41,266 bases of DNA from Patescibacteria group bacterium (GCA_029210775.1 JARGGI010000007.1:1-41266); one strand, 5' to 3'. Positions 8,225 through 15,120 are shown, counted from the stretch's first letter. Notes: generated by a model not told the origin, from the letters alone. Numbers and translations: made by a program.

Positions 8225-8253
8225 TTGACGAGAAATACTTTAAAATATAGAAT
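8225..8253 (+). promoter_or_regulatory. Promoter of the anchored-protein gene at 8292
   Basis: TTGACG (8225-8230), 17-nt spacer, TAGAAT (8248-8253). Boxes, spacing and flanking ATATAGAAT are the same as in front of the paralogue at 340. Confidence 0.65.
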
Positions 8254-8291
8254 GCTAGTATTGATAGTTAAATTATATTTAATAAAATAGA

Positions 8292-9143
8292 ATGCAAATT
8301 AAAAAAAATATATTAGACAATAGAAAATATATTTTAATCGCCGTGCTTTTAACCTTTGCTATTGGCGGAGGAATTTTAAGTTATTTTCTAAACAAAAAAG
8401 TGGCCGTGCCTGTTTCTCAAAAAGAAGATGTTAAAAAAGAGGAGATTCAGAAAGAAGAAAAAACTGCTCCTATTATTCCAATTCAACCAAAAGAAGAATG
8501 GAAAAAATACACTAACACTGAATCGGGTTTTTCAATAAAATATCCCGAGATGGTGTATGGAGTTTATAAATGCTCTCCCAAAAAACCATTCTATGTTCCA
8601 TTAAAAGTGCTTGAGGATAATGAAAATGGAATAGTTTATATTACGCAGGAATATTATTACAAAGCAAAATACGATAGTGAATTAAATGAATATACTGGAC
8701 CGTGTGAAAAAATAATAAATTCTTTAAAATATTTAAACAGTCAAAGAGAAATTATTATAGATATTAATGATAAAGCAAGTCTAAATTATAATTCTTTTCT
8801 AACAAAAGTTTTTATTATAAAAAACATAAAAAACGATATTGAACTGAACAAATTTATCAAAGATAATTATGGTCCAGGATGCTTCGCGGGCGAAAAAGAA
8901 TTATGGAAACAAGTAGGAGTTTACGAAATAAAAATAAAAGGCGAAGACTGGGGTCCAAAAACAGACTTAGGAATTACAAGCTGTCCATGGAACTACACTT
9001 ACAAAATTTTATACGCTCCTGAAAAAAATAAATTGATGTCAGTAAATCTCGGGCAAGAGTGTGGTTTCGGAACTAAATATATTTCAGAAGAATCGTATAA
9101 GTGCTATGATAATGAAATGATTGATAGTTTTCGATTTGAATAA
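8292..9143 (+). CDS. Membrane-anchored extracytoplasmic protein, paralogue of 340-1185
   Basis: 283 residues. One anchor (about 13-33, ILIAVLLTFAIGGGILSYFL) follows a basic N-terminus, then a Lys/Glu-rich linker with Pro (about 37-68) and an outer domain starting YTNTESGFSIKYPEMVYGVY. Residues such as CGFGTKY and the final MIDSFRFE are shared with the paralogue; overall identity looks near half. Six or more Cys lie in the outer domain. It converges on the exported hydrolase gene 9227-9850 across a terminator at 9167-9197. The repeat of this arrangement at 340/1653 suggests the pair moves or duplicates together. Function is unknown. Confidence 0.82.
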   Translation: MQIKKNILDNRKYILIAVLLTFAIGGGILSYFLNKKVAVPVSQKEDVKKEEIQKEEKTAPIIPIQPKEEWKKYTNTESGFSIKYPEMVYGVYKCSPKKPFYVPLKVLEDNENGIVYITQEYYYKAKYDSELNEYTGPCEKIINSLKYLNSQREIIIDINDKASLNYNSFLTKVFIIKNIKNDIELNKFIKDNYGPGCFAGEKELWKQVGVYEIKIKGEDWGPKTDLGITSCPWNYTYKILYAPEKNKLMSVNLGQECGFGTKYISEESYKCYDNEMIDSFRFE

Positions 9144-9166
9144 AGATAGTAAGAAATAAAAAAATT

Positions 9167-9197
9167 GCCGAAGATGATAATTATATCTTCGGCTTTT
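9167..9197. terminator. Intrinsic terminator between the 8292 and 9227 genes
   Basis: Perfect GCCGAAGAT/ATCTTCGGC stem with a 9-nt loop, TTTT on the + side and an A-run on the other, serving both convergent genes. Confidence 0.85.
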
Positions 9198-9226
9198 AAA
9201 TTTTTGTCATTCCTCTATTTTCTCAT

Positions 9227-9850
9227 CTACGGAACTCTTACAATATAATAGTTGTCGGCATTACTAACACCAAAGCCAGATCGTTTTAACAAGTGTTTCC
9301 CTATTAAAAGTGGGCTAACATAATTCTGATCCCAAACATAGAAGCCATCAACAATCCAACCCCCATTGTATGTCCAGTGCCATTGATCAAATACTGCCAC
9401 ATGACCATAATATGTATGGGGATCTGAAAATGTTGCTATAACAGTTCCTCGCGTTATGCTTCCGTCGTCAAACACGCGATTTCCACGTTCCCAATCGCCA
9501 GATGAAATACCTCCAGTATTACTCATTGCTTTCGCAAAATCCACGCATTGGCCGTTTCCTATTCTTATAACAGTTGTTGAACCATATTGTACTGGGGTTT
9601 TACTCTTACCATATGTATTAAGAGTTTGACCATAATAATATTTTAGCAAATAAGGCTTCTGTCCTACACCGCCAGAATACCACGCGTTACTACTATAACC
9701 TCCATAAGTATATGTATATAGAAGGTTCACATTCTCTGTGGTCACTTTCAAATCGTGTGCGGCTTCCGCTGTCGTTACTGTCGCAAATACTGCCACCATT
9801 AGCAGTCCTGCAACTGCCAATATTATTGTTTTATTTATTTTATCTTCCAT
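9227..9850 (-). CDS. Exported CHAP/NlpC-like hydrolase (BPSL0067-like)
   Basis: 207 residues from MEDKINKTIILAVAG. The ATG at 9850 has RBS GAGGTGAT 4 nt upstream; a GTG nine bases earlier overlaps that RBS and is rejected. A signal peptide with AEA cleavage ends near residue 30. The mature part holds GNGQCVDFAKA with the likely nucleophile Cys, a following W-GN-V segment, GTVIATF, and HVAVFDQWH with the likely catalytic His; this order matches CHAP-type amidases and the BPSL0067 group. Such enzymes cut peptidoglycan peptides or amide bonds. Target (own wall or another cell) is not known. It uses the slip-prone promoter of copy 2. Confidence 0.78.
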   Translation of the reverse strand: MEDKINKTIILAVAGLLMVAVFATVTTAEAAHDLKVTTENVNLLYTYTYGGYSSNAWYSGGVGQKPYLLKYYYGQTLNTYGKSKTPVQYGSTTVIRIGNGQCVDFAKAMSNTGGISSGDWERGNRVFDDGSITRGTVIATFSDPHTYYGHVAVFDQWHWTYNGGWIVDGFYVWDQNYVSPLLIGKHLLKRSGFGVSNADNYYIVRVP

Positions 9851-10011
9851 TTCTATCACCTCAAGTGATCGTTTTTATTTTGTTCGCAATTCTATCCCGC
9901 AAACTTTTTTAAGTTTGCCTTTTTATTTTTATTTATTTTTTCAACGAACTTTTTATCTCCCTCCTTTTGATATAAAACAATAATAGCGAAAAAAAAAATG
10001 TGAATTGTCAA
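9851..10011 (-). promoter_or_regulatory. Shared promoter and structured leader, copy 2
   Basis: -35 TTGACA (10006-10011), 20-nt spacer with A10, -10 TATTAT (9980-9985). The leader begins with AAAAGGAGGGAGATAAAAAG, contains the hairpin GCAAACTT/AAGTTTGC (9899-9918) and ends with CACTTGAGGTGAT before ATG 9850. This copy has the longest spacer of the five. Confidence 0.7.
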
Positions 10012-10163
10012 ATTTTAAAAATAATTAATCATATTTTTTCTCTCAAAATTTCCCAATAAAAAGTAGTGTATTTTGCAACGGCCGTGAAAAAATACACTAC
10101 AGTAAAAATATTAAAATTAGTAATAAATCAATATGTAAATACGCAAAAGACTCCACTTGGGAG
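9944..10163. repeat. Near-identical 220-bp block, copy 1
   Basis: Covers the start of the leader, the promoter and about 150 bp upstream of it. It matches 13375-13593 with only a few differences, including one base in the poly-A tract. The pair implies recent duplication or gene conversion of an expression cassette. Confidence 0.9.
10063..10100. other. Long perfect hairpin upstream of promoter copy 2
   Basis: GTAGTGTATTTT (10063-10074) pairs with AAAATACACTAC (10089-10100) around a 14-nt loop containing GCAACGGCCGTG. An identical stem is at 13492-13529, with one loop change. It lies about 50 bp upstream of the -35 box. It could be an operator, a terminator-like insulator or a recombination site. 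Confidence 0.7.
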
Positions 10164-10186
10164 AATGGAGCCAGTTTAGCACAAAA

Positions 10187-10218
10187 GGCTCCACAGCCCT
10201 AAAGGGACTCATGGAGCC
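10187..10218. repeat. Palindromic GGCTCC repeat core
   Basis: GGCTCCACAGCC...GGGACT-ATGGAGCC. The same core, with a slightly different centre, forms the inner arm (35891-35920) of the element inserted in the O-antigen ligase-like gene. Confidence 0.75.
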
Positions 10219-10274
10219 AGCGCCTAACTTTGTTATAAGTTATAGGTTGTAAGATAAAGTGTCGGGGCGCCGAG
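10213..10274 (-). repeat. tRNA-Pro 3'-end fragment with downstream flank (module border)
   Basis: Matches 19468-19538 over almost its whole length: GGAGCCAGCGCCTAAC, then TTGTTATAAGTTATAGGTTG, then TGTCGGGGCGCCGAG (10260-10274), which is the complement of the last bases of tRNA-Pro. Similarity stops inside the T-arm. This is the layout of a displaced attachment-site half. Confidence 0.85.
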
Positions 10275-10398
10275 GTATACTTGGAAACAAATTTGGGGTG
10301 ATTTGGGTGGAGATTTTGGAGAATTAGGAGAGCCTGCCATTCGGCGGGCAGGAGTTGAGGGGAAGTTGGAGATGGTGGAGAGGTTGATGAAATAAAAA
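10275..10398. repeat. R repeat, full copy 2
   Basis: Begins right after the tRNA-Pro fragment (GTATACTTGG-AACAA) and runs through GGAGATTTTGGAGAATT, the stem CCTGCC/GGCAGG and TTGATGAAATAAAA. Copies are at 8151, 13657 and 15247. A chance open frame on the minus strand translates it as proline/serine-rich sequence; no gene is called. The remaining bases to 10507 hold no recognised feature other than a possible promoter. Confidence 0.75.
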
Positions 10399-10507
10399 AT
10401 AGTAAAGAAATTTAATGTATTGAGACAAGAAAAAAAAGAAAACAACAAATTGACTATTAACAATATAAATGATAAGCTTGGATTATTAAAATTTAATAAA
10501 TCCGCTT

Positions 10508-11179
10508 ATGAAACCAACAGACAAAAAATTTGTTAAAATTATTGCCTTAATAGTTGTTTTAATTAGTGCAGTTATTATAGTTCTGTCTTGTGCTTCCAAT
10601 AAATTTTTTCATGAATATAAATTTTTTGATTTATTATTTGTTCCTATAGAGCTAAGAACGACTATAGAGCATGAAAAAACTTTGGGCATTGAAACGGCAA
10701 AGATCTCTTATCGGAAAGAAAAAAAGCTAGATTTAATGATAAAGGAATCCATAAAAGCGCAATTGGAATATTATTCCACGGAAAAAGATGAGAACTTGGA
10801 AAAAGTTAAGGATTTGTATCTGCCAGATGGATTTGAACAATATAAAGAATTTACAAAAGAAAAAGTTTCCTCTTTAAAAAGTTTTTTAAATAAAGATTCT
10901 TCCTACAATAAAATTGTGAGTGAAACTTTTTCTTATAACAACATAAAAACAATCAAATTTAGCCAACCAAGAACATACAAAGGTTTGCCTGATAGAATTG
11001 GGATAATAAATTATGTTAATTTTATTAATAATCCCGGAGCCATAGATAGTGTTTTATCTCGTATCTTTATTTTTAAAAATATTAATGGAGAATGGAAGAT
11101 TGAAAAACAGAAAGAAATTTTAATACGCACAGAATGGGCAGAAGAATCATTGATTCAAGAAATTAAAGACGGAAAATAA
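10508..11179 (+). CDS. Membrane-anchored or lipoprotein-like extracytoplasmic protein
   Basis: 223 residues. A basic N-terminus is followed by a hydrophobic stretch IIALIVVLISAVIIVLSC ending in LSCAS at about 25-30, which is lipobox-like, though a plain transmembrane anchor is also possible. The outer part is helical and Lys/Glu-rich and ends in a beta pattern SRIFIFKNINGEWKIEKQ, reminiscent of NTF2-like or DUF4878-like domains. It converges on the Amidase_6-like gene 11262-11846 with 82 nt between. The family is not recognised. Confidence 0.75.
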   Translation: MKPTDKKFVKIIALIVVLISAVIIVLSCASNKFFHEYKFFDLLFVPIELRTTIEHEKTLGIETAKISYRKEKKLDLMIKESIKAQLEYYSTEKDENLEKVKDLYLPDGFEQYKEFTKEKVSSLKSFLNKDSSYNKIVSETFSYNNIKTIKFSQPRTYKGLPDRIGIINYVNFINNPGAIDSVLSRIFIFKNINGEWKIEKQKEILIRTEWAEESLIQEIKDGK

Positions 11180-11261
11180 ACAAAATAAAGAGAACATAAA
11201 ATAAATGTCCTCAAGCTTTGTTTGTTTAGTGCTTTGATATTCCAGATTTAGAATACTAATT

Positions 11262-11846
11262 TTAGTAATTGTGCGTATCCTTTAGGAGAAGTACTCTAAA
11301 TTGAATCTCTGGCTGCTCACGTATCAAATCTGATACTTTTTTATTGACCCGATTATTAGAGTGATATGTTACATACACATCTGTGCCATCAATTTTTGTG
11401 ATGATCATTGAATGATCCCATTTTCCATCGCTAGTCCAATCCGCTTGCATAACATCGCCGACTGTAAATTGCGTTGGTCTTGTCCAGACATCACTGCGTG
11501 AAAAAGGTATTTCTCTTCCTCTTCCTGAGAGAATGACAAAATCCCTAAACTGTTCTACGCTTGTCCATGAATTAGAGTATTGACGCCATAGATAGCTATC
11601 ATAGTACCATATCATGCCAGTTTTTCTTTGTGTCCAGCCACCAGCTTTTAGTGAATGTGACACAAAATTTGTACAATCACCACCACCTGTATTAAAATAC
11701 CACGAACCTGGTACATTTTTTTCTCCATTGGCTATGGCATAATTTACCGTTGTTTGACGATTGTATATGTACGCACTTGCTATTCCTGTACTGCTTGCTA
11801 TTATGGCTAATACCAACATAACAAGAACTACTTTCTTTACTTTCAC
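11262..11846 (-). CDS. Exported Amidase_6-like cell-wall hydrolase
   Basis: 194 residues from the GTG at 11846 (MKVKKVVLVMLVLAI), which has RBS AGAGGTGAT upstream. The frame is open to a TTG at 11873, but that would add nine residues across the RBS. Signal peptide ends near ASA at about residue 25. YNRQTTVNYA, then GGGDCTNFVSHSLKAGGW with the likely nucleophile Cys, and KWDHSMIITKI with the likely His match the putative amidase domain Amidase_6 (PF12671 style); His replaces the usual Gln after FVS. Predicted to cleave peptidoglycan or a related amide outside the cell. It uses promoter copy 3, the one with the shortest spacer. Confidence 0.82.
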   Translation of the reverse strand: MKVKKVVLVMLVLAIIASSTGIASAYIYNRQTTVNYAIANGEKNVPGSWYFNTGGGDCTNFVSHSLKAGGWTQRKTGMIWYYDSYLWRQYSNSWTSVEQFRDFVILSGRGREIPFSRSDVWTRPTQFTVGDVMQADWTSDGKWDHSMIITKIDGTDVYVTYHSNNRVNKKVSDLIREQPEIQFRVLLLKDTHNY

Positions 11847-11992
11847 CTTATCACCTCTTATACTTTTTCGCAATTCTATCCCGCAAACTTTTTTAAGTTT
11901 GCCTTTTTATTTTTATTTATTTTTTCAACGAACTTTTTATCTTCCTTTTTTTGATATTTCAAATAATAGCAAAAAAAAAGAGATGTTGTCAA
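11847..11992 (-). promoter_or_regulatory. Shared promoter and structured leader, copy 3
   Basis: -35 TTGACA (11987-11992), 18-nt spacer with A9, -10 TATTAT (11963-11968). The leader carries AAAAAAAGGAAGATAAAAAG, the GCAAACTT/AAGTTTGC hairpin (11883-11902) and RBS AGAGGTGAT. Spacing is the closest of the five to the 17-nt optimum. Confidence 0.7.
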
Positions 11993-12091
11993 ATCGCGAA
12001 GATAAGGATAAGTTTCAAAAACAGAGAAAATAAAAAAACAGGATAATAATAAGTGTTACCATACTGTTTTTGATTTTATAGTTCCAATAAA

Positions 12092-12128
12092 AAAACCGCT
12101 TTGAAACTCCCATATATCAAAGCGTTTT
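12092..12128. terminator. Bidirectional terminator-like hairpin
   Basis: CGCTTTGA/TCAAAGCG stem with a 12-nt loop, T-run on both strands (seven on the minus side). It lies between promoter copy 3 and the 12238 gene. The bases around it (11993-12237) contain no gene that I can support. Confidence 0.7.
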
Positions 12129-12237
12129 AAAAACATCGCGCCGTGAAAGCGAAAAGGTGGCAAAAAATAATTTTTGACCAAACCATTTTTGCTTGATAGA
12201 ATAAAATTGGTTTTAGAAAAAATTAAAAAGATTCTTT

Positions 12238-12732
12238 ATGAAAAAACTTACTATAAATAAAATCATTCCCGCTATTATTGTATTTGTCTTAATATTTTTA
12301 TTTGTTGAATATATAACAGGTTTTGAATTCATCTTTTTTGATATATTAAGATACGTATCTCTTGTTGCTATGCCAGCAGGAATAGGGTTTGTGTTTGCCG
12401 TTCTTTTTATGGAGTTTGCAAAAAAAATAAATTCGGAAAAAATATTGAAATATACTTTATTCTTTTCTTTTGTTTTTTTATTGCTCTTATTTTCCTACCA
12501 TTTGATATATATTTATACTGATTTATTAAAAAACTTCTATAGCTACCATGATTTTGAACAATTTATTTATTACTACCGATATAAAGGATCGCTTCCATTT
12601 GGACAATTTTTTATAGATATTCTTACACTTCTTTTTATGCTTAATGCGTCTTTTATTGGATTTATATCAGGATTTATCTCTAATATTTATTTGAGCAATA
12701 TACCAAATCGAAAAATAAAAAAGAGAGAGTAA
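12238..12732 (+). CDS. Four-pass membrane protein, unknown function
   Basis: 164 residues with four hydrophobic segments (about 8-26, 36-60, 70-93 and 121-148) separated by short polar loops; the longest loop contains FYSYHDFEQFIYYYRYKG. It starts MKKLTINKIIPAIIVFV and ends KIKKRE. Its stop codon lies inside the terminator hairpin used by the convergent 12769 gene. The family is not recognised. Confidence 0.72.
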   Translation: MKKLTINKIIPAIIVFVLIFLFVEYITGFEFIFFDILRYVSLVAMPAGIGFVFAVLFMEFAKKINSEKILKYTLFFSFVFLLLLFSYHLIYIYTDLLKNFYSYHDFEQFIYYYRYKGSLPFGQFFIDILTLLFMLNASFIGFISGFISNIYLSNIPNRKIKKRE

Positions 12733-12749
12733 AAAAAGAAAACTCTCTC
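12712..12749 (-). terminator. Intrinsic terminator of the 12769 gene
   Basis: On the minus strand GAGAGAGT pairs with ACTCTCTC, then TTTTTTATTTTT. It overlaps the last codons of the convergent 12238 gene. Confidence 0.8.
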
Positions 12750-12768
12750 ACAACTAAACTTTTGTAGT

Positions 12769-13191
12769 TTACATATATTTCCAATATTCGTGAGGTTTCA
12801 AGTCCTGATAGTAGTATTCTATACCCGAAACTGTTTTTCCAATCCAGGAATGGAACCAGATTTCTTCTTTTACCGAATAGAAAGTTCTTTCTTGTTTCCA
12901 CTCTGGAGTAGCCATAACAGAATACGTTATACTTCTAAGCAAGGATACATCTCCATTTCGAATAGCTTTTGCTCCCTCTTCTGTCAGATATAATCTACAG
13001 CCATAGCCATATCCTCTGTCGTATACCGTGTCATATTCTACACGATCTACATAGAGCTTGAGAGCAGATGTAATATCACTGTGCTCGTATTGTACTGCGG
13101 AATGCCCGTCAAAATCATTGTATGTTTTCGCCGAAGCTGCCGGCGTTAGCGATAGTGTCGCCACCAACGCTAATCCAAATATTACTACCAT
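12769..13191 (-). CDS. Small exported protein, intact paralogue of the 14524 pseudogene
   Basis: 140 residues from ATG 13191. The hydrophobic signal VVIFGLALVATLSLTPAASA ends near residue 21; the mature part begins KTYNDFDGHSAVQYEHSDIT and is rich in Tyr and charged residues (GIEYYYQDLKPHEYW). The RBS GAGGTGAG lies 23-24 nt upstream of this ATG, unusually far. An ATA in frame nine codons upstream (IKATKT before MVVI) would sit at normal distance from the RBS and add the basic residues a signal peptide needs, so the true start may be that rare codon. The family is not recognised; the 14524 gene is a clear relative. Confidence 0.75.
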   Translation of the reverse strand: MVVIFGLALVATLSLTPAASAKTYNDFDGHSAVQYEHSDITSALKLYVDRVEYDTVYDRGYGYGCRLYLTEEGAKAIRNGDVSLLRSITYSVMATPEWKQERTFYSVKEEIWFHSWIGKTVSGIEYYYQDLKPHEYWKYM

Positions 13192-13440
13192 TGTCTTTGT
13201 CGCTTTTATTTTCTCACCTCTTTTTATTTTTATGCCTCTGCGTCATTAGAAATAAAACATTGTTTCGTTTTTATTCCCTCTTCAGAGACAGTGAAAATTT
13301 TCTAAAATTTAAAAACTCACACTGTCTCTAAAAATTTTAAGAGGCGTATTTTTTTATTTTATTTTTATTTTTGAACGAACTTTTTATCTCCTCCTTTTAA
13401 TATAAAACAATAATAGCGAAAAAAAAATGTGAATTGTCAA
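13192..13440 (-). promoter_or_regulatory. Shared promoter and long structured leader, copy 4
   Basis: -35 TTGACA (13435-13440), 19-nt spacer with A9, -10 TATTAT (13410-13415). The leader opens with AAAAGGAGGAGATAAAAAG and GTTCGTT as in other copies, but the short hairpin is replaced by a longer one, AGAGACAGTG/CACTGTCTCT (13284-13329), enclosed by CTCTT/AAGAG. The predicted leader is over 200 nt. Confidence 0.65.
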
Positions 13441-13593
13441 ATTTTAAAAATAATTAATCATATTTTTTCTCTCAAAATTTCCCAATAAAAAGTAGTGTAT
13501 TTTGCAACAGCCGTGAAAAAATACACTACAGTAAAAATATTAAAATTAGTAATAAATCAATATGTAAATACGCAAAAGACTCCACTTGAAAGA
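13375..13593. repeat. Near-identical 220-bp block, copy 2
   Basis: Partner of 9944-10163, including the hairpin at 13492-13529. After GACTCCACTTG the two diverge: this copy continues with AATAGGCTAAC, as at 15182. Confidence 0.9.
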
Positions 13594-13613
13594 ATAGGCT
13601 AACAATAAAAAAA

Positions 13614-13638
13614 AATCGCTATGATAAACGATTATTTT
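13614..13638 (-). other. Weak inverted repeat at module border
   Basis: AATCG/CGATT arms around a 10-nt loop, immediately downstream (minus sense) of the tRNA-Pro fragment at 13642, in the place occupied by the stronger terminator at 15204. Confidence 0.45.
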
Positions 13639-13641
13639 GTG

Positions 13642-13656
13642 TGTCGGGGCGACGAG
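13642..13656 (-). repeat. tRNA-Pro 3'-end fragment, one mismatch (module border)
   Basis: TGTCGGGGCGACGAG differs from the tRNA 3' end by one base (A for C). It is followed by a diverged R repeat. Confidence 0.7.
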
Positions 13657-13770
13657 ATGCAGTTAGAAATAATTCCACGTCTGTTTAGACTGGGAATTTT
13701 GGAGAATTAGAAAAGTCTGCCTGCCGTAGGCATATCCTGACTGTCGTATGCATAGCCTGTCTGCCGGAAG
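13657..13770. repeat. R repeat copy 3, diverged, plus degenerate 20-bp tandem units
   Basis: GGGAATTTTGGAGAATTAG-AAAG is shared with the R repeats; then units of about 20 bp built on CCTG-CTG-CGTA-GCATA repeat from about 13730. The bases to 13813 hold nothing else I can support. Confidence 0.55.
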
Positions 13771-13813
13771 ATTTCTTTAAAAAGATTTATTAATATAATA
13801 AGTATACCCCGTC

Positions 13814-14404
13814 TTAATAAAATTCAGAGCATCTATGGAGAATTGAATGTTTAGTGTTTATCCATGCTCCAAAAAGTAAAAAATATGACGAAAAAACAAG
13901 AACTGTAAAAATAATAAGTTTATATTCGTTATAAAATTTTATTTTTAGATAACTTAAAACAACTATTACTAAAATAATGATTACTGTAGCTATTATAAAA
14001 GCGAAGAAAAGAGACGATGGAATAAACAAAAAAGAAAAGAAAAATGATAATAGCAGAAGAAAAAAAATGGAGATAGCAAATATTATAAATTTCAAAGACA
14101 ACTTTTTATTATAAGAAAATATTTTAAGAAAAATAAAAAGATACATTATTAAAACAAAAATTCCCGATAATACTATCATAAAAAAACCAAAAGGAATCAA
14201 TTTGTTATAAAGAAATATATAAAAATTAATTCCTCCAATTGGCTGAATTATGTTAAGACAGAATTCTTTAAAGTTTAAATTTATCGCGGCGATATCATTA
14301 TTGGCATAAAGTTCCACATAAAACAAAATAAATAAGCTTATAACAAAAGTAGAGCTTATAATAAATGACATAAAAAAATTTATTGTTTTTTTAGTGTTTA
14401 ACAT
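13814..14404 (-). CDS. Multi-pass membrane protein, unknown function
   Basis: 196 residues, strongly hydrophobic, with five or six segments (about 9-30, 56-92, 100-122, 125-150, 160-180). It starts MLNTKKTINFFMSFIISSTF and ends HRCSEFY. No motif is recognised. It is the only gene in its module besides the frameshifted 14524 gene, from which a strong terminator (14470-14513) separates it, so it needs its own promoter. Confidence 0.68.
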   Translation of the reverse strand: MLNTKKTINFFMSFIISSTFVISLFILFYVELYANNDIAAINLNFKEFCLNIIQPIGGINFYIFLYNKLIPFGFFMIVLSGIFVLIMYLFIFLKIFSYNKKLSLKFIIFAISIFFLLLLSFFFSFLFIPSSLFFAFIIATVIIILVIVVLSYLKIKFYNEYKLIIFTVLVFSSYFLLFGAWINTKHSILHRCSEFY

Positions 14405-14469
14405 AATTGTAAAATAGATTATAGCTAAATAATTATATTATAATATTAATACACTTTAATCGTAATTTG

Positions 14470-14513
14470 AAAAAAATTAGAGAGAAAAATTCCGTTTTAA
14501 TTATTCTCTCTAA
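14470..14513 (-). terminator. Intrinsic terminator of the 14524 pseudogene
   Basis: Perfect TTAGAGAGAA/TTCTCTCTAA stem (14477-14486 and 14504-14513) followed on the minus strand by a run of seven T. Confidence 0.85.
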
Positions 14514-14523
14514 CAATTTTGCC

Positions 14524-14953
14524 TTACATTAGATTATAGGGTGTTTCCCATGATTTCAGGTCGGCATAACGATATTCAATATCTACTACCATTCTGTTAG
14601 GCCAAATACCATGTTGAATAATCTCGTATTTTACCGAACGAAGAGATCTATCGCCAGACCATTCTGGAGCATACATAACATTATATGCAATTGATTCAGC
14701 AAGGTTTGGATAAAACAACAGCTGTTTTGCCCCAATCTGTAAAGTATAGCCTAGCACCAGCTCCTGAAGAACATACTATATCATACTCAATATGATCGAC
14801 AAACGGTCGAAGCGCTAACGAAATATCACTATGTTCATATCTTACTGCATCATGCCCCGCAAATGTATAATAGGTCTTTGCCGAGACTGGTGCTATCATT
14901 ACGCATAGCAATATTAGAAATATCGCCATTGAAATTATTGTTCTTATTCTCAC
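14524..14953 (-). pseudogene. Frameshifted paralogue of the 12769 exported protein
   Basis: The first frame starts at GTG 14953 with a signal peptide (MAIFLILLCVMIAPVSA) and KTYYTFAGHDAVRYEHSDIS, close to 12769, then stops after VLSKPC at about 14696. The second frame resumes LAESIAYNVMYAPEW and runs to PYNLM at 14524, again colinear with the paralogue. A single-base indel near 14700 accounts for both. It may be a decayed gene, an assembly error or a reversible frameshift; no homopolymer longer than three bases lies at the junction, which argues against easy slippage. Promoter and terminator are intact. Confidence 0.82.
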
Positions 14954-15120
14954 TTTATCACATCCAATTTATTTTGTCTGTATTTTCTATATTTCTTTCT
15001 ATTTTCAATTTATAAGCTATTCAACTGACAATTATATTTTATTTTTGTTTTAATAAATTACAGACTATCACCTCCTTTAATATAAAACAATAATAGCAAA
15101 AAAAAAATGTGAATTGTCAA
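14954..15120 (-). promoter_or_regulatory. Shared promoter and leader, copy 5
   Basis: -35 TTGACA (15115-15120), 19-nt spacer with A10, -10 TATTAT (15090-15095). The 5' end carries AAAGGAGGTGAT, a full match to the anti-SD complement, more than 100 nt before the start codon and without a start codon at working distance. The GTTCGTT box and the short hairpin are missing here. Confidence 0.68.

Noticed and set aside
9899-9918. Leader hairpin read as a + strand terminator
   Set aside because: A T-rich stretch follows on the + strand, but no + gene ends there and similar hairpins occupy the same leader position in copies 1 and 3; a leader role is more likely, though antisense termination is not excluded.
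9910-9975. Leader peptide (TTG-Lys-Lys-stop) after the anti-SD-like stretch
   Set aside because: Only copy 2 has it, at poor spacing; the other copies have no start codon there.
10233-10463. Minus-strand open frame with Pro/Ser-rich product across the R repeat
   Set aside because: It follows the repeat and the tRNA fragment rather than any gene; the similar frame at 15058-15312 starts and ends differently. No RBS and no family.
14699-14712. Programmed frameshift in the 14524 gene
   Set aside because: No slippery heptamer or long homopolymer at the junction; a simple indel is enough.
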